Below, in pieces: positions 35,482-44,740 of a DNA stretch of 64,000 nucleotides. The position numbers and the translations under genes are program-made. The DNA lies in NCBI RefSeq assembly GCF_016711335.1, contig NZ_JADJTF010000001.1:2108001-2172000 (forward strand), given 5' to 3'. This stretch comes from Thiofilum sp. Its GTDB lineage: Bacteria > Pseudomonadota > Gammaproteobacteria > Thiotrichales > Thiotrichaceae. Within the stretch, counting starts at the first letter, position 1. The number at the start of each line of letters is the position of its first letter. A model generated the notes under the pieces. That model was not told the origin of the DNA. It ran no database searches and worked only from the letters and a program-made list of their open reading frames with translations.

Positions 35482-36489
35482 GTGTATCGCTTAATCCGTG
35501 ACTTATTGTTTTTATTACCTGCCGAAACTTCCCACCATTTCACTCTTAATAGTTTAAAGTTCGTTACCCAACTAGGCTTAAGAGGTAAACCACAAGCACT
35601 ACAAGGACGCGCTGTCAAAGTCATGGGCTTAACCTTTCCTAATCCAGTCGGATTAGCCGCAGGTTTGGATAAAAATGGTGATTATATTGATGGTTTAGCT
35701 ACCTTCGGTTTTGGTTTTATTGAGATAGGTACGATTACCCCCCGCCCACAACCCGGCAATCCTAAACCACGCCTATTTCGCCTAAAACAAGCCGAAGCGA
35801 TTATTAATCGTATGGGTTTTAATAATGAGGGTGTAGAGTATTTAATTAATCAGGTCAAACAAAAAAAATACTCCGGTATTTTAGGTATTAATATTGGTAA
35901 AAACTTTGATACTCCTGTTGAAAATGCGCTGAGTGATTATCAAAGGGCGATGCAAGCCGTTTACCCCTATGCTGATTATATTACCGTTAATATCTCCTCG
36001 CCTAATACGCCCGGATTACGTACATTGCAATATGGGGCTGAATTAAAACAATTATTAGAGCCTTTAAAACACACACAATTGCAATTAGCGGATCAAACCG
36101 GACGTTATGTTCCGGTGGCGGTGAAAGTAGCGCCTGATCTAGAAAAAAGTGATATTGCTGGTATTGCGGAAGTGTTATTAAGTACACAAATGGATGGTTT
36201 GATTGCTACCAATACCACTTTAGATCGCACCAAGGTTCAGGGTATGTCTTATGCCGAAGAAAAAGGTGGCTTGAGTGGTAAACCTCTAACGGAACGCTCC
36301 ACTGAGGTGATTGCCGAGTTTTATCAGCACTTAAAACATGAATTGCCGATTATTGGAGTAGGCGGTATTAGCTCTGGAGCAGATGCTAAAGCTAAATTAG
36401 ACGCTGGGGCTAAACTGGTGCAAGTGTATAGTGGGTTGATTTATCAAGGCGCTCAGCTAGTGAAAGAGTGTATCGCTGCTACGCGTTAG
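35482..36489 (+). CDS. pyrD: Dihydroorotate dehydrogenase (quinone), class 2
   Basis: 335 residues (336 in E. coli). It oxidises dihydroorotate to orotate with ubiquinone, the fourth step of pyrimidine synthesis, at the inner membrane. Start GTG 35482 gives MYRLIRDLLFLLPAETSHHF, the membrane-binding helix of class 2 enzymes. FMN-site motifs are PVGLAAGLDKNGDYIDGL, TVNISSPNTPGLRTLQ (catalytic Ser), VAVKVAPDL, LIATNTTLDR and GVGGISSGADAKAKLDAGA. Confidence 0.97.
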   Translation: MYRLIRDLLFLLPAETSHHFTLNSLKFVTQLGLRGKPQALQGRAVKVMGLTFPNPVGLAAGLDKNGDYIDGLATFGFGFIEIGTITPRPQPGNPKPRLFRLKQAEAIINRMGFNNEGVEYLINQVKQKKYSGILGINIGKNFDTPVENALSDYQRAMQAVYPYADYITVNISSPNTPGLRTLQYGAELKQLLEPLKHTQLQLADQTGRYVPVAVKVAPDLEKSDIAGIAEVLLSTQMDGLIATNTTLDRTKVQGMSYAEEKGGLSGKPLTERSTEVIAEFYQHLKHELPIIGVGGISSGADAKAKLDAGAKLVQVYSGLIYQGAQLVKECIAATR

Positions 36490-36499
36490 CAGTTGAGAA

Positions 36500-36528
36500 G
36501 TACTCGGCTAAGGACAGGAGCCGAGTAC
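36500..36528. terminator. Hairpin at the pyrD / Lrp regulator junction
   Basis: A perfect 10-bp stem (GTACTCGGCT with AGCCGAGTAC) and a 9-base loop between convergent genes; it overlaps the last codons of the regulator gene. Confidence 0.6.
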
Positions 36529-36939
36529 ATCCGCTAGTAGAGGGTAGGTTTTAATACTACTTACCTCGGACCACGCGCTGATTTCATCTCGAATCTGACT
36601 TAAGCGCTCCATGCTGGGCGCTTCCACAAAAATCAATAAATCCAAATCCCCTGCCACAGAATGAGCGTGTTTAACCTCTGGATAAATGCCTAGACGTTTG
36701 CCATAAGAGCGACAATTAGGCGTTTGAAAAATAGCGATTAAATAAGCACGCACGGCACTAGAAGATAAGCTCAGTGCAGCATGATAGCCCGTAATAATGC
36801 CAGTCTGTTCTAGACGTGTCATACGTTGACTCACGGCACTGCGCGATAAGTTGACCTGTTTAGCGATTTCAGAAATGCTCAGGCGTGCATTTTGGCGCAA
36901 TAAAGTCAGTATGGCATGATCAAACGTATCCAGTGTCAT
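36508..36939 (-). CDS. Lrp/AsnC family transcriptional regulator
   Basis: 143 residues. The N-terminal winged helix-turn-helix covers about 1-55 (DHAILTLLRQNARLSISEIAKQVNLSRSAVSQRMTRLEQTGII). A RAM/Lrp ligand-binding beta-alpha domain follows (about 65-140; CRSYGKRLGIYPEVKHAHSVAGDLDLLIFVEAPS). It should form octamers that respond to an amino acid. No biosynthetic operon is adjacent, so its targets are unknown. Confidence 0.92.
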   Translation of the reverse strand: MTLDTFDHAILTLLRQNARLSISEIAKQVNLSRSAVSQRMTRLEQTGIITGYHAALSLSSSAVRAYLIAIFQTPNCRSYGKRLGIYPEVKHAHSVAGDLDLLIFVEAPSMERLSQIRDEISAWSEVSSIKTYPLLADVLGSCP

Positions 36940-37122
36940 AGGTCAAAATCTTAAAACAGGTTCAGAATTAGGCGCTAGTGTCGCATGCTTGCGCTAAGCA
37001 GCGTAGGGCTAGTATATCAAGGATGAAAGCCTATATTTCAAGCGTTGGTGGTGGGCATTCCCGAAAGGAGTGGCGAGTGTTATAGTTCTGCGTCCACAAT
37101 TAGCAGAACAAGGTTAATCCTA

Positions 37123-37515
37123 ATGATAAGTAAATATCCACATTTAGCGCAAATGGGCGTACAAAATCCGCAAGAGATTACAGGCTATACTCTATATCAT
37201 GTAGCGCCCGCTACCGATGTATTGAAAATTAAATATCAACGCCCTAAAGGTTCGCTGTTACCGATTACGCGTAGCTATAGCATTGGTCGTTCGCCCCATG
37301 TACGGGTGATTGATAGTGGTAGCGGTAAAACCGAGGAGTTTTATGAGATTTCTCCTATTCTTTCTCAAGCGGTAGCTGAGTTGGATAGTATTGTAGACAA
37401 TAAGGCTTCAGCGGATGAGTTAAAACAACAAATCTTAGCTGAAATTGAACGTATGCAAATAGAGTTGACTACTGAAATTAATGCACTGCGCCAGTTGGTG
37501 AATAAAATTAAATAG
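37123..37515 (+). CDS. DUF3461 family protein
   Basis: 130 residues from the ATG at 37123 (AAGG site just upstream); an earlier in-frame GTG at 37045 would add an unlikely N-terminus. The sequence MISKYPHLAQMGVQNP, YTLYHVAPATDVLKIKYQR, KGSLLPITRSYSIGR and YEISPILSQAVAELDSIV match the DUF3461 family, which is common in gammaproteobacteria and of unknown function. The last 50 residues are a predicted coiled coil. Confidence 0.88.
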   Translation: MISKYPHLAQMGVQNPQEITGYTLYHVAPATDVLKIKYQRPKGSLLPITRSYSIGRSPHVRVIDSGSGKTEEFYEISPILSQAVAELDSIVDNKASADELKQQILAEIERMQIELTTEINALRQLVNKIK

Positions 37516-37844
37516 TAGATTTATAATTTGGTTTTTATGAAGTTGCCTTTAGTACTTGCTAACTTATTAGTGACTAAAGGCAATCAATTATGGCAGTTGT
37601 TATCCGCTATTTTCACTCATTAATCGTTCCTTGGTAGCTAAAAATACTTCGTATAGACATCCAAGTGTCATAAAAGCTTACTAACATGAGTCTTTGAAAT
37701 TTCCTTGCGTTTTTGCATGTAATCTTCATCTATAACCATTATGCACTAAACTCATAGTTACTAGCTCAGTAATGAGCTATATGATTACTATAATGGATAC
37801 AAGTACTTAAGCGCTAACTCATACCTTCTAAGGACAATAATATT
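37516..37844. other. Intergenic region between DUF3461 and the outer-membrane barrel gene
   Basis: It holds a stem-loop (TTGCCTTTAGT at 37543-37553 with ACTAAAGGCAA at 37573-37583), which may end the DUF3461 transcript, and a palindrome plus -10 box upstream of the barrel gene (separate entry). The middle has no visible gene. Confidence 0.5.
37762..37794 (+). promoter_or_regulatory. Candidate promoter with palindromic operator
   Basis: A perfect palindrome TAGCTCA-GTAA-TGAGCTA (37762-37779) is followed by an exact TATAAT (37789-37794), about 50 bases before the barrel gene start. The palindrome covers the -35 position, where no consensus box is seen, suggesting either repression or activator dependence. 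Confidence 0.4.
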
Positions 37845-38504
37845 ATGAAAAAATTACTCTTATTAGCACTCACCTTAACCACCAGCACCAGTGTATTAGC
37901 AGGTGGACTAGGGGGCGGTGGTGTCGCTTATCCTCAAGCACGCTTTGGTGTGGTCTTTACCGGAGGTGAAGCAAAACAAAATGCAAGTATTGATACCGCT
38001 GCATTAACTTCACAGGGCTATACCGGTATCACTACCTCGGTAGGCAAGACTAAAAAATCTAGTGGGCGTTTAGCGCTGCAATATCATTTTACCCCGCGTT
38101 GGGCGCTGGATGTGGGTGCGGTAGATTTTGGTAATACCGACTTCAACGCTACTCTAACTGCACCTGCGGGCAAAAGTTCTGCTCAAGTAGCTCAAGATGT
38201 CGCCAATGCAACCACCAAACGCGGTAATGATCGTGCTTATACCGCAGGTCTGCAATACCGTATGCCTATAGCTTCACGGGCTAGTGTCAATCTAGGGGTA
38301 GGGGCTGTGGCATGGAAAGATAAGCAAAATATCACGGTGAATGGCACTAGCCACCAATTCAATACGGATGGAACAGATCCCTATGTGCGTGTGGGTCTAG
38401 GCTATGATGTCACTCGCAATATTAGTCTGTTAACCAATGTAGAGCGTTATGATCTAGATAAACCCGTGAATCGTTGGGATGTAGGAATGGCAGTACGCTT
38501 TTAA
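37845..38504 (+). CDS. Outer-membrane beta-barrel protein
   Basis: 219 residues. The signal peptide is residues 1-19 (STSVLA-G). The rest alternates hydrophobic and polar residues in strands (RLALQYHFTPRWALDVGAVDF, AYTAGLQYRMP, PYVRVGLGYDVTRNISLLTNVERYD) and ends in the BAM-type signal WDVGMAVRF with a terminal Phe. About eight strands fit an OmpA- or OmpW-like small barrel. No peptidoglycan-binding domain is present. Function unknown. Confidence 0.8.
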   Translation: MKKLLLLALTLTTSTSVLAGGLGGGGVAYPQARFGVVFTGGEAKQNASIDTAALTSQGYTGITTSVGKTKKSSGRLALQYHFTPRWALDVGAVDFGNTDFNATLTAPAGKSSAQVAQDVANATTKRGNDRAYTAGLQYRMPIASRASVNLGVGAVAWKDKQNITVNGTSHQFNTDGTDPYVRVGLGYDVTRNISLLTNVERYDLDKPVNRWDVGMAVRF

Positions 38505-38644
38505 TGGTCAATGAATAGTCGTTAGGGGTGCTGGTTATAAGCACCCTTAAATTTTATTCAGCCTTTAGTCTTTTTCAAGTTAAAATAAAATCATAAATAG
38601 CATTAATATAGTTGATACCCAATTTATAAAAATACAGGTCTCCT

Positions 38645-39214
38645 ATGATGCTAGCCTTTTTTTCAAGCGTTAAACATCGATTACCTAGCTTATTAAGCCT
38701 AATAGTCGTGTCAATCCTAGCCAGCGGCTGTGAAGATCAATTAGATAAAGCAACGCATAGCAAAATAGAACAACAGTTTGCTAATACCTTTCCGCAGGCT
38801 GTTGCGGGTCTAGACCAAACAGTGTTAGCTAAGTCAACTGTGCTTTTAGACGCAAGTGCTAGTCGAGATAATGAAGGTGCACTCATTCAATATTACTGGC
38901 GGCAGCTCTCAGGCAGTCCAGTCACTTTACAAAATAGCCATACTAGCCAAGCCAGTTTTACGGCTCCTGATTTAACCGCTAATACCATACTAACTTTTGA
39001 GTTAGTAGTCACCGATAATCAAGGCTGGCCAGCGTCCGATACTGTTAATGTATTAGTGACGCCTAGCCCTATTGCAGCAAAAGTATTGACGGGAACCTTT
39101 ATTGCCTCGCCTCAAGGAGTCAGTGGCTTAAGTTATCAAACCGCCACTCAATCGGGTATGACCAATACAGCAGGTGAGTTTAAATATCTAGAGGGTGAAA
39201 GTGTTAGTTTTAAT
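38645..39214 (+). pseudogene. PKD-type lipoprotein gene, 5' part, interrupted by IS
   Basis: Encodes the first 190 residues of a split gene. A lipobox (ILASGC, Cys29) is followed by a PKD/REJ-like domain (about 48-148; AVAGLDQTVLAKSTVLLDASASRD, YYWRQLSGSPV, FELVVTDNQG). A conserved extracellular segment then begins (GTFIASPQGVSGLSYQT, TNTAGEFKYLEGESVSFN) and is cut by the IS in the middle of the strand. Removing the IS and one 9-bp duplication joins this to the part at 40492 in frame, giving GESVSFNIGGIQLGKAL, the motif expected of this segment. As it stands, the frame runs 8 codons into the IS and stops. Confidence 0.88.
39206..39214 (+). repeat. 9-bp target site duplication, left copy
   Basis: AGTTTTAAT directly before the IS left end; identical to 40483-40491. 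Confidence 0.9.
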
Positions 39215-40482
39215 CTCTGTACACGACAATTCGCTTAACTCATTGAATCTTTTTCAAAAGAAAATCGCCTGAGTTTCATCCGTCCATCCTCGATCGCCAT
39301 GAATTGTGGTGGACAAAGGAACAGAAGCAGCAGCCTAAGCCTATCCACTTTTTCCCGTACCCTTCCATTCAATAAATCGGTCAAGTAGTCCAAGCCGTAA
39401 CGGAAGACACTTTGCTCTTTGCGTCCATGTTTTTCGTCTTCAAAGGCTTGACGGCTTTTTCCTTCCATTCGCCGACTTTGTGCGCCCAACAGAAGCCAAT
39501 GGCAAGCAACGCCATCATCTTTTTGATGCGAGGGGTTTGGTGAAGTGAGTGGCTTCCATGTGAAAACCACGCCCTTTCAAGCATTGGAACAGGTTTTCAA
39601 TTTCCCAACGTAGCCGATAAGTGCCAATGGGATCAGCCGTGTAGTGGTTGCTGGCGATAATCAACAACTCACCACTGGGCAGCTTTGAGCCACTGAGCCA
39701 AACCCATTCCCCGCTAACGTCGCGACGGTGACGGAGAACGCGCCGTTTACCCGGCTTGAGGTTGGCAAACAGCGAGCGGACATGCGCCTCTTTTTGTGTT
39801 TGTCGGTCATCAACTGATTACCCTTGATACGAATCAAGTAGGGAATCTCTTTGGAAGACAACCACTTCCACCATTGACCACCAATAAACTCACGGTCAGC
39901 CAACACACCCAAGATGTTGTTGCGCCCGAATTGGCTGATAAATCGTTGCAGCAGGGCAATACGTTCACGTTGGTTAGAATTACCGCGTTTGTTCAACACC
40001 ATCCAGTAAACGGGGATAGCCGCACCTTGGTAAACAACCGCCAAAGTCAGGAGATTGAGGTTGGATTTGCCCCATTTCCAGTTGGTTCTGTCGAGTGTGA
40101 GGTAGTATTGTTGACCACTAAAGGCGAACATTCCCATAAGAAAATGGGCAATGTCATTGTAATTAAAGAACACTTGGCTAAAAAAGCGTTGCATCCGTCG
40201 ATAGCGGGAACCAATGTCGGTGTCAGAATCTATGTGTACCGCCAACAACGCCAAATTCATTTGTCGCGCACTCAGCAAGTCCTGCAGCATTCCCACAAAA
40301 CAATCCAAACGGGGCTTGCCCCAACTCAAGTGGGCTTTTAAACTGTCACGTAGTCCATCGCTCAGATCCATTTTGCTCTCCTGTGTGGTAACTAGAGAGT
40401 AAAACATAGGAGCGGTGGACTTTCACCATCTCCATGACAAACATGCTAAATCAATAAGTTAGTGGTTTTGTCGTGTACAGAG
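39215..40482 (-). mobile_element. IS4-family insertion sequence
   Basis: 1268 bases bounded by perfect 15-bp terminal inverted repeats (CTCTGTACACGACAA at 39215-39229 and its complement at 40468-40482), with weaker similarity continuing inward. Both flanks carry the same 9-bp AGTTTTAAT. One transposase gene on the minus strand fills the element but is frameshifted. The YREK signature places it in the IS4 family. Confidence 0.93.
39235..40371 (-). pseudogene. IS4-family transposase, frameshifted
   Basis: The start at 40371 (MDLSDGLRDSLK) has AGGAG 8 bases upstream. DDE motifs: first Asp in LTLDRTNWKWG, second Asp in VLADREFIGG, and the YREK signature Y-x2-R-x3-E-x6-K is exact in YRLRWEIENLFQCLK. 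The coding sequence changes frame three times, each time at a homopolymer: A5 at 39791-39795, C4 at 39532-39535, and A5 at 39430-39434. Each shift is repaired by adding one base. Restored protein about 379 residues, ending SFEKDSMS. The first site (AAA-AAG) could support -1 frameshifting, but three shifts point to decay or sequencing error. Confidence 0.85.
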
Positions 40483-40491
40483 AGTTTTAAT
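40483..40491 (+). repeat. 9-bp target site duplication, right copy
   Basis: AGTTTTAAT directly after the IS right end. Confidence 0.9.
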
Positions 40492-42087
40492 ATAGGAGGT
40501 ATTCAATTAGGTAAAGCACTAGCCAAAGCACAATTATCACCTTTTGATTTGGTAGGGCTTGAAAAGCCGCCTGTGAGTGAAGCTGAAACGAGTAAAGTAT
40601 TACGGTTTATAGAAAATAATAATTTACCCATGCCAGAAAATAAGGCATTACCTATTCCATTTGAGGCGGCTACCAATATTGCAGCCTTTTTACAAGCCTT
40701 GGATGAGGATAGCAATGCCACTAATGGGGTGACTATTCCTGCGTTATTCAACACGCTAGCGCAAGATAAACAACTTGATTTTAAAACTCACTCCAGTCGC
40801 TATTTTAATTATCAGCCAACCTTTAGATATTTAATCGGTCAAGGGCGCATGAAGGGTTTATGGGGAGATAGTAAACCTTTAATGAACTATGCTAAGGTTT
40901 TGGATTACTTATACAATGGCTTAGGTCTAAAGCCGACCATCCCTAAAGTAGCGAGTGATTGGCGCGATTATACTGATAGTAGCACCTTAGCTCGCAGCAC
41001 GGCTGAAGTATATGATTTCGATGAAACTAAGCAGCAACTGATTAAAAAGATACTCTTTTATCGCCTACTCTCAGCGTTGCCTACTGATTTCGATATGAAA
41101 ATAATTAGCTCTTACAATCCACTAGGCTCACTAGCAACTAAGCAGGAGTTTATTATAGATTATGATGTCAGTGGAGATAAAATAACTTTAGATCTGAAAG
41201 CAGATTATAATCAGAATAATTGGATCACTTATTTTAGCCACAAAGATATAGACCCAGAGCAAGGTGTTGTTCAAAAGTATGCAGAAAACTACGATTATAA
41301 CTCTTATGGTTATTTAACTTCAGTTATCTATAGTCATTCTAACTCTTCCTATGTTGAACCAACTCTGATCATGAGTCGATCTCATGATTACTCCTATACT
41401 AACAAGACGTTATCAGAAATAGTGACAAGGGAAAAATTGACTGATACTACGCACTATTTATATGATGCTTTAGGTCGATCATTAGGTTATTCCACTGAAA
41501 CTAAAAATGACTTAGGTAAAATAGTCGCTCAATCTAGCTCAACGATGGATTGGTCTAATCTCACTAAAACTATCACCTTTAAAAACCTTTCTGAGCAAAG
41601 TAATGAATTAGTTATTACAGAGCAGACCTTATTAAAATATGATCCCCAATGGCGAGTGATTGATAGTAAAAAATTTAAAGATACCAATAGCGATAAAGTT
41701 TGGGATGCAATGGAGGCTTACCAAGCCAACTATGACAATGCAGGGAATCGCACTTATTATGTACAACAATTAGATAATAATGGCGATGGAAAAGTCGATC
41801 AAAATAAGCGTGAAATCCTAATAGCCAGCGCCAATAAAATCACCATTACTCAAGAACAGGATACCAAGGGTGGTGGTGTTTATAACCTCCTAAGTAAGGA
41901 AGAACGCGCTTTAGACAATAATGGTAATTGGATCAGTAAAACGCTGAATAAAGCCGATGCGACAACGACTTACCAAGAGCGTGGTTATAAAAACTATTCT
42001 AATTGGTTTCCGCTTTATACCACCGGAGCAGAGCCGGATAAGCAGCTAATTATTCAAGAGTTCTTTATTAATAATGGAGTTTTCTAA
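40492..42087 (+). pseudogene. PKD-type lipoprotein gene, 3' part
   Basis: 531 further codons continuing the frame cut at 39214. An in-frame GTG at 40462 inside the IS end could start a truncated product but lacks a ribosome site. The region begins IGGIQLGKALAKAQLSPFDLVG, continues with an alpha-helical segment (NNLPMPENKALPIPFEAATN) and ends in Tyr/Asn/Asp-rich repeats resembling RHS/YD-type beta repeats (NYDYNSYGYLTSVIYSH, YLYDALGRSLGYSTE, DNAGNRTYYVQQLDNNGDGKVD). The restored protein of about 721 residues would be a surface lipoprotein, perhaps an adhesin or binding protein; function unknown. Confidence 0.85.
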
Positions 42088-42102
42088 TAAAGTAACTTCA
42101 CT

Positions 42103-42134
42103 AATAAGGCTGGTTTAATACTAGCCTTATTGTT
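42103..42134. terminator. Hairpin between the split lipoprotein gene and pbpC
   Basis: AATAAGGCT pairs with AGCCTTATT across an 11-base loop, followed by GTTGTT. It overlaps the last codons of pbpC and can serve both convergent genes. Confidence 0.6.
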
Positions 42135-44535
42135 GTTCGCCATAGAGTACTTGAAAGTTTTGCTCCACTCGATTACCTATTTCATCCACCACCGCAACCT
42201 TGTGCTCACCTACCGGAACAGTCATGGCTTGACTATGAAAAGTTTGAGTCGTACCCACAAACTGGTCATCTAAATGCCAATACAGCAAGGTTTCAGGGCG
42301 ACGCGGTACGGCGCGAAATACCACTTGATTACGTTTACCATCTAATTCGCGCGGGAGGTAAATCTGCGTATTGGGGCGCGGGTAAACTAGAGCAATCGCT
42401 TCACTTTGAGTGGTATCCAACCCTTGGCAATCAGCTCGAAAGGGAGGCAGGGGCTGATAGTTTGCATGATGTTGGCGGTAATAATAGGCTTGATCAGGCG
42501 GCAAAATAAACCAATTGCGCGTTTGCATTTGATACACCGCTTCACAGTCACTGGTGACGCGCCACTGTCCGGTACTATCTAAATGAATACGTTGATGATA
42601 CGGACTTAAGCGAGTAAAGCGTCCACTATTAGGCGCATTGACTAGCTTGGTTGCGCACTGACCATTGCTTAGATAACCATCGTCTTGACACACAGCAACT
42701 TTACTTAATTGCCATTCGGGTTTAGTAAACCAGTCAGGACTTTGGGGTAAGAGATTAAACGTATTAAATAGTAGCGGCGCAGCACTCAATGTTCCAGTTA
42801 ACCCATTACGCCCTTCACCACTAGCATTACCCGCCCACACACCAACCGTATACAGAGGAGTAATACCAATCGCCCACGCATCACGATGACCATAACTCGT
42901 TCCGGTTTTCCATGCTACTCGTTGGCTACTACTGAATTTTTCCCAATAGCCTTCATCACCCGGACGCGCTACCTCGACTAATGCTTCCAAGGTAAGCCAT
43001 GCGCTAGCAGTAGAGAGGCTAGCAATACGCCCTGTATCTGTGCTTTGTGTGGATAGCAGTTTTGCTCGTTGCCAGTGACGCGGGGTGGTATAGGGTTCTT
43101 GTGCAGCTAAATAAGCAAGATTGGCATACAAATGAGTAATATCCCACAGTGACCCTTCCGCACCCCCTAGAATGAGGCTCAAACCATAATCGCGTGCTGA
43201 GCGTTTGAGATGCTGCATGCCGATTTGCTGGAGAAAAACCTGAAAGGGTTGCACACCGTGTTGGCTCAACATATTCACCGCCGGAATATTGAGTGAACGC
43301 GCTAGCGCTTCATGTGCAGGCACAGCCCCCCGATAAGCGCGATCATAGTTTTGCGGCGTAAATCCGGTATAGCTAATCGGTACATCCGCAATCAGTGAGT
43401 CCGGCACAATCATGCCTTGCTCTAGCATCGAGGCAAATAAGAGCGGTTTTAAGGTGCTGCCCGTACTGCGCGGGCGTTGAATCAGATCAATCGCATGTCC
43501 ATTTGCACGCGTATCTACATTAGGACGATTACCCATATAGGCACGCACTTCAAAGGTTTTATTATCAATCACTAAAACGGCTAGATTATTCACCCCTTCA
43601 AGAGCGAGTTGTTCACCTGTGCGTTGAGTAAGGTTTTGTAATTGGCTTTGCAGTGTGGCATCTAAAGTGGTGTGAAAGCGCTGTCCTGCACGTTGCTTTA
43701 AAGACAGTGTGTCTAATAAGTGTGGTGCTAACCGAGGTAAAGCATGGGGTGCATCGGGTAAAGGCTCAGCTATTGCTAGCTTATAATCGAGTTCAGCTAG
43801 GTAGTGTTGTTCGTAGAGTTTTTTTAATAAGGCATTGCGCTTATCTAGCAGGCGCTGACGATTACGATTTAAGTGCACCAGAGCGGGGTTATTAGGTAAT
43901 ACCGCTAACATAGCGCTTTCAGCCCATGAAAGTTGATCTGGATCACGCCCAAAATAACGCCAAGCCGCCGCTTCTAAGCCGACCACATTGCCACCAAAAG
44001 GCGCATGGCTAGCATAGAGTTTTAAAATATCATCCTTAGTCAGAAGGCTTTCTAAGCGTAAGGCTCGTGCCATCTCCAATAGTTTCTCGCCTAAAGTACG
44101 CGGTGGATTGTGACGTGATAGGCGAATCACTTGCATGGTAAGGGTACTACCTCCGCTCACCACGCGGCGCTGACTGAGATTGAGATAAGTAGCACGCAAA
44201 AGCGCAATAGGGTCAACACCCCAATGAGTATTAAAACGTTTATCCTCAAATTGAACTAAAGCCGTCGCAAACTTATCGGGTACATGATCAATATCAGGAA
44301 AGCGCCATTGTTCATCCTCGGCAATTTGTGCACTGAGTAATTTGCCATTGCGATCTAGCACCACATTGGAGGTGGGAGCAGCAAATAACTCATCCGGTAC
44401 AGCGAGCCAGTACCACCAAGCACTAAACCCCATCAGTACTACAAGCAAAGTAGGTAAAGCTATTAGCCAATAATGGCGTCGAGGTGAGGGCTGAGATGCT
44501 TTAGGTGAGTTGCTATTAGACATTAGGCTAGTCAT
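42127..44535 (-). CDS. pbpC: Penicillin-binding protein 1C
   Basis: 802 residues (770 in E. coli). A bifunctional class A-type enzyme of peptidoglycan synthesis. One N-terminal membrane helix (about 25-47) is followed by the GT51 glycosyltransferase (QFEDKRFNTHWGVDP, SGGSTLTMQVIRL), the transpeptidase with SxxK in STGSTLKP and KTGTSYGHRDAW, and a C-terminal BiPBP_C beta domain (LYWHLDDQFVGTTQ). PbpC occurs next to alpha-2-macroglobulin genes in many gram-negatives, as here. The two genes are separated by structured repeat copy B. Confidence 0.95.
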   Translation of the reverse strand: MTSLMSNSNSPKASQPSPRRHYWLIALPTLLVVLMGFSAWWYWLAVPDELFAAPTSNVVLDRNGKLLSAQIAEDEQWRFPDIDHVPDKFATALVQFEDKRFNTHWGVDPIALLRATYLNLSQRRVVSGGSTLTMQVIRLSRHNPPRTLGEKLLEMARALRLESLLTKDDILKLYASHAPFGGNVVGLEAAAWRYFGRDPDQLSWAESAMLAVLPNNPALVHLNRNRQRLLDKRNALLKKLYEQHYLAELDYKLAIAEPLPDAPHALPRLAPHLLDTLSLKQRAGQRFHTTLDATLQSQLQNLTQRTGEQLALEGVNNLAVLVIDNKTFEVRAYMGNRPNVDTRANGHAIDLIQRPRSTGSTLKPLLFASMLEQGMIVPDSLIADVPISYTGFTPQNYDRAYRGAVPAHEALARSLNIPAVNMLSQHGVQPFQVFLQQIGMQHLKRSARDYGLSLILGGAEGSLWDITHLYANLAYLAAQEPYTTPRHWQRAKLLSTQSTDTGRIASLSTASAWLTLEALVEVARPGDEGYWEKFSSSQRVAWKTGTSYGHRDAWAIGITPLYTVGVWAGNASGEGRNGLTGTLSAAPLLFNTFNLLPQSPDWFTKPEWQLSKVAVCQDDGYLSNGQCATKLVNAPNSGRFTRLSPYHQRIHLDSTGQWRVTSDCEAVYQMQTRNWFILPPDQAYYYRQHHANYQPLPPFRADCQGLDTTQSEAIALVYPRPNTQIYLPRELDGKRNQVVFRAVPRRPETLLYWHLDDQFVGTTQTFHSQAMTVPVGEHKVAVVDEIGNRVEQNFQVLYGEQQ

Positions 44536-44620
44536 AGGAGTTTAGGCAGGAGTAGGGCAGGAAAGTACTCGTACTAAATTTAGTATGAGTACTTTGTTAT
44601 CAGATAAGTCGGGGTACTAT

Positions 44621-44726
44621 AAAAGTAGGCATGTGTTTCTGGAGCAGTCTTGTCGGCATGGATGCCGACTTGTAGCGTACAAGGATGTATTTACAGCGAC
44701 TGCGGAAGAAATGCGTGCCTACTTTT
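44621..44726 (+). repeat. Structured intergenic repeat, copy B
   Basis: 106 bases. The outer stem AAAAGTAGGCA pairs with TGCCTACTTTT (11 perfect pairs, extendable by a G-T pair and one more). The inner hairpin is GTCGGCA with TGCCGAC. The core between stems (GTGTTTCTGGAGCAGTCTTG, then GTAGCGTACAAGG, ACAGCGACTGCGGAAGAAATG) is shared with copy A. It lies between the alpha-2-macroglobulin and pbpC genes. Confidence 0.75.
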
Positions 44727-44740
44727 ATTTCTCCATTTAC

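Noticed and set aside
39791..39795. Programmed -1 frameshift in the transposase at AAA-AAG
   Set aside because: Two more shifts downstream at homopolymers make decay or sequencing error more likely than programmed frameshifting.
39796..40341. 181-codon plus-strand frame inside the IS
   Set aside because: It is the complement of the transposase gene and has no family features.
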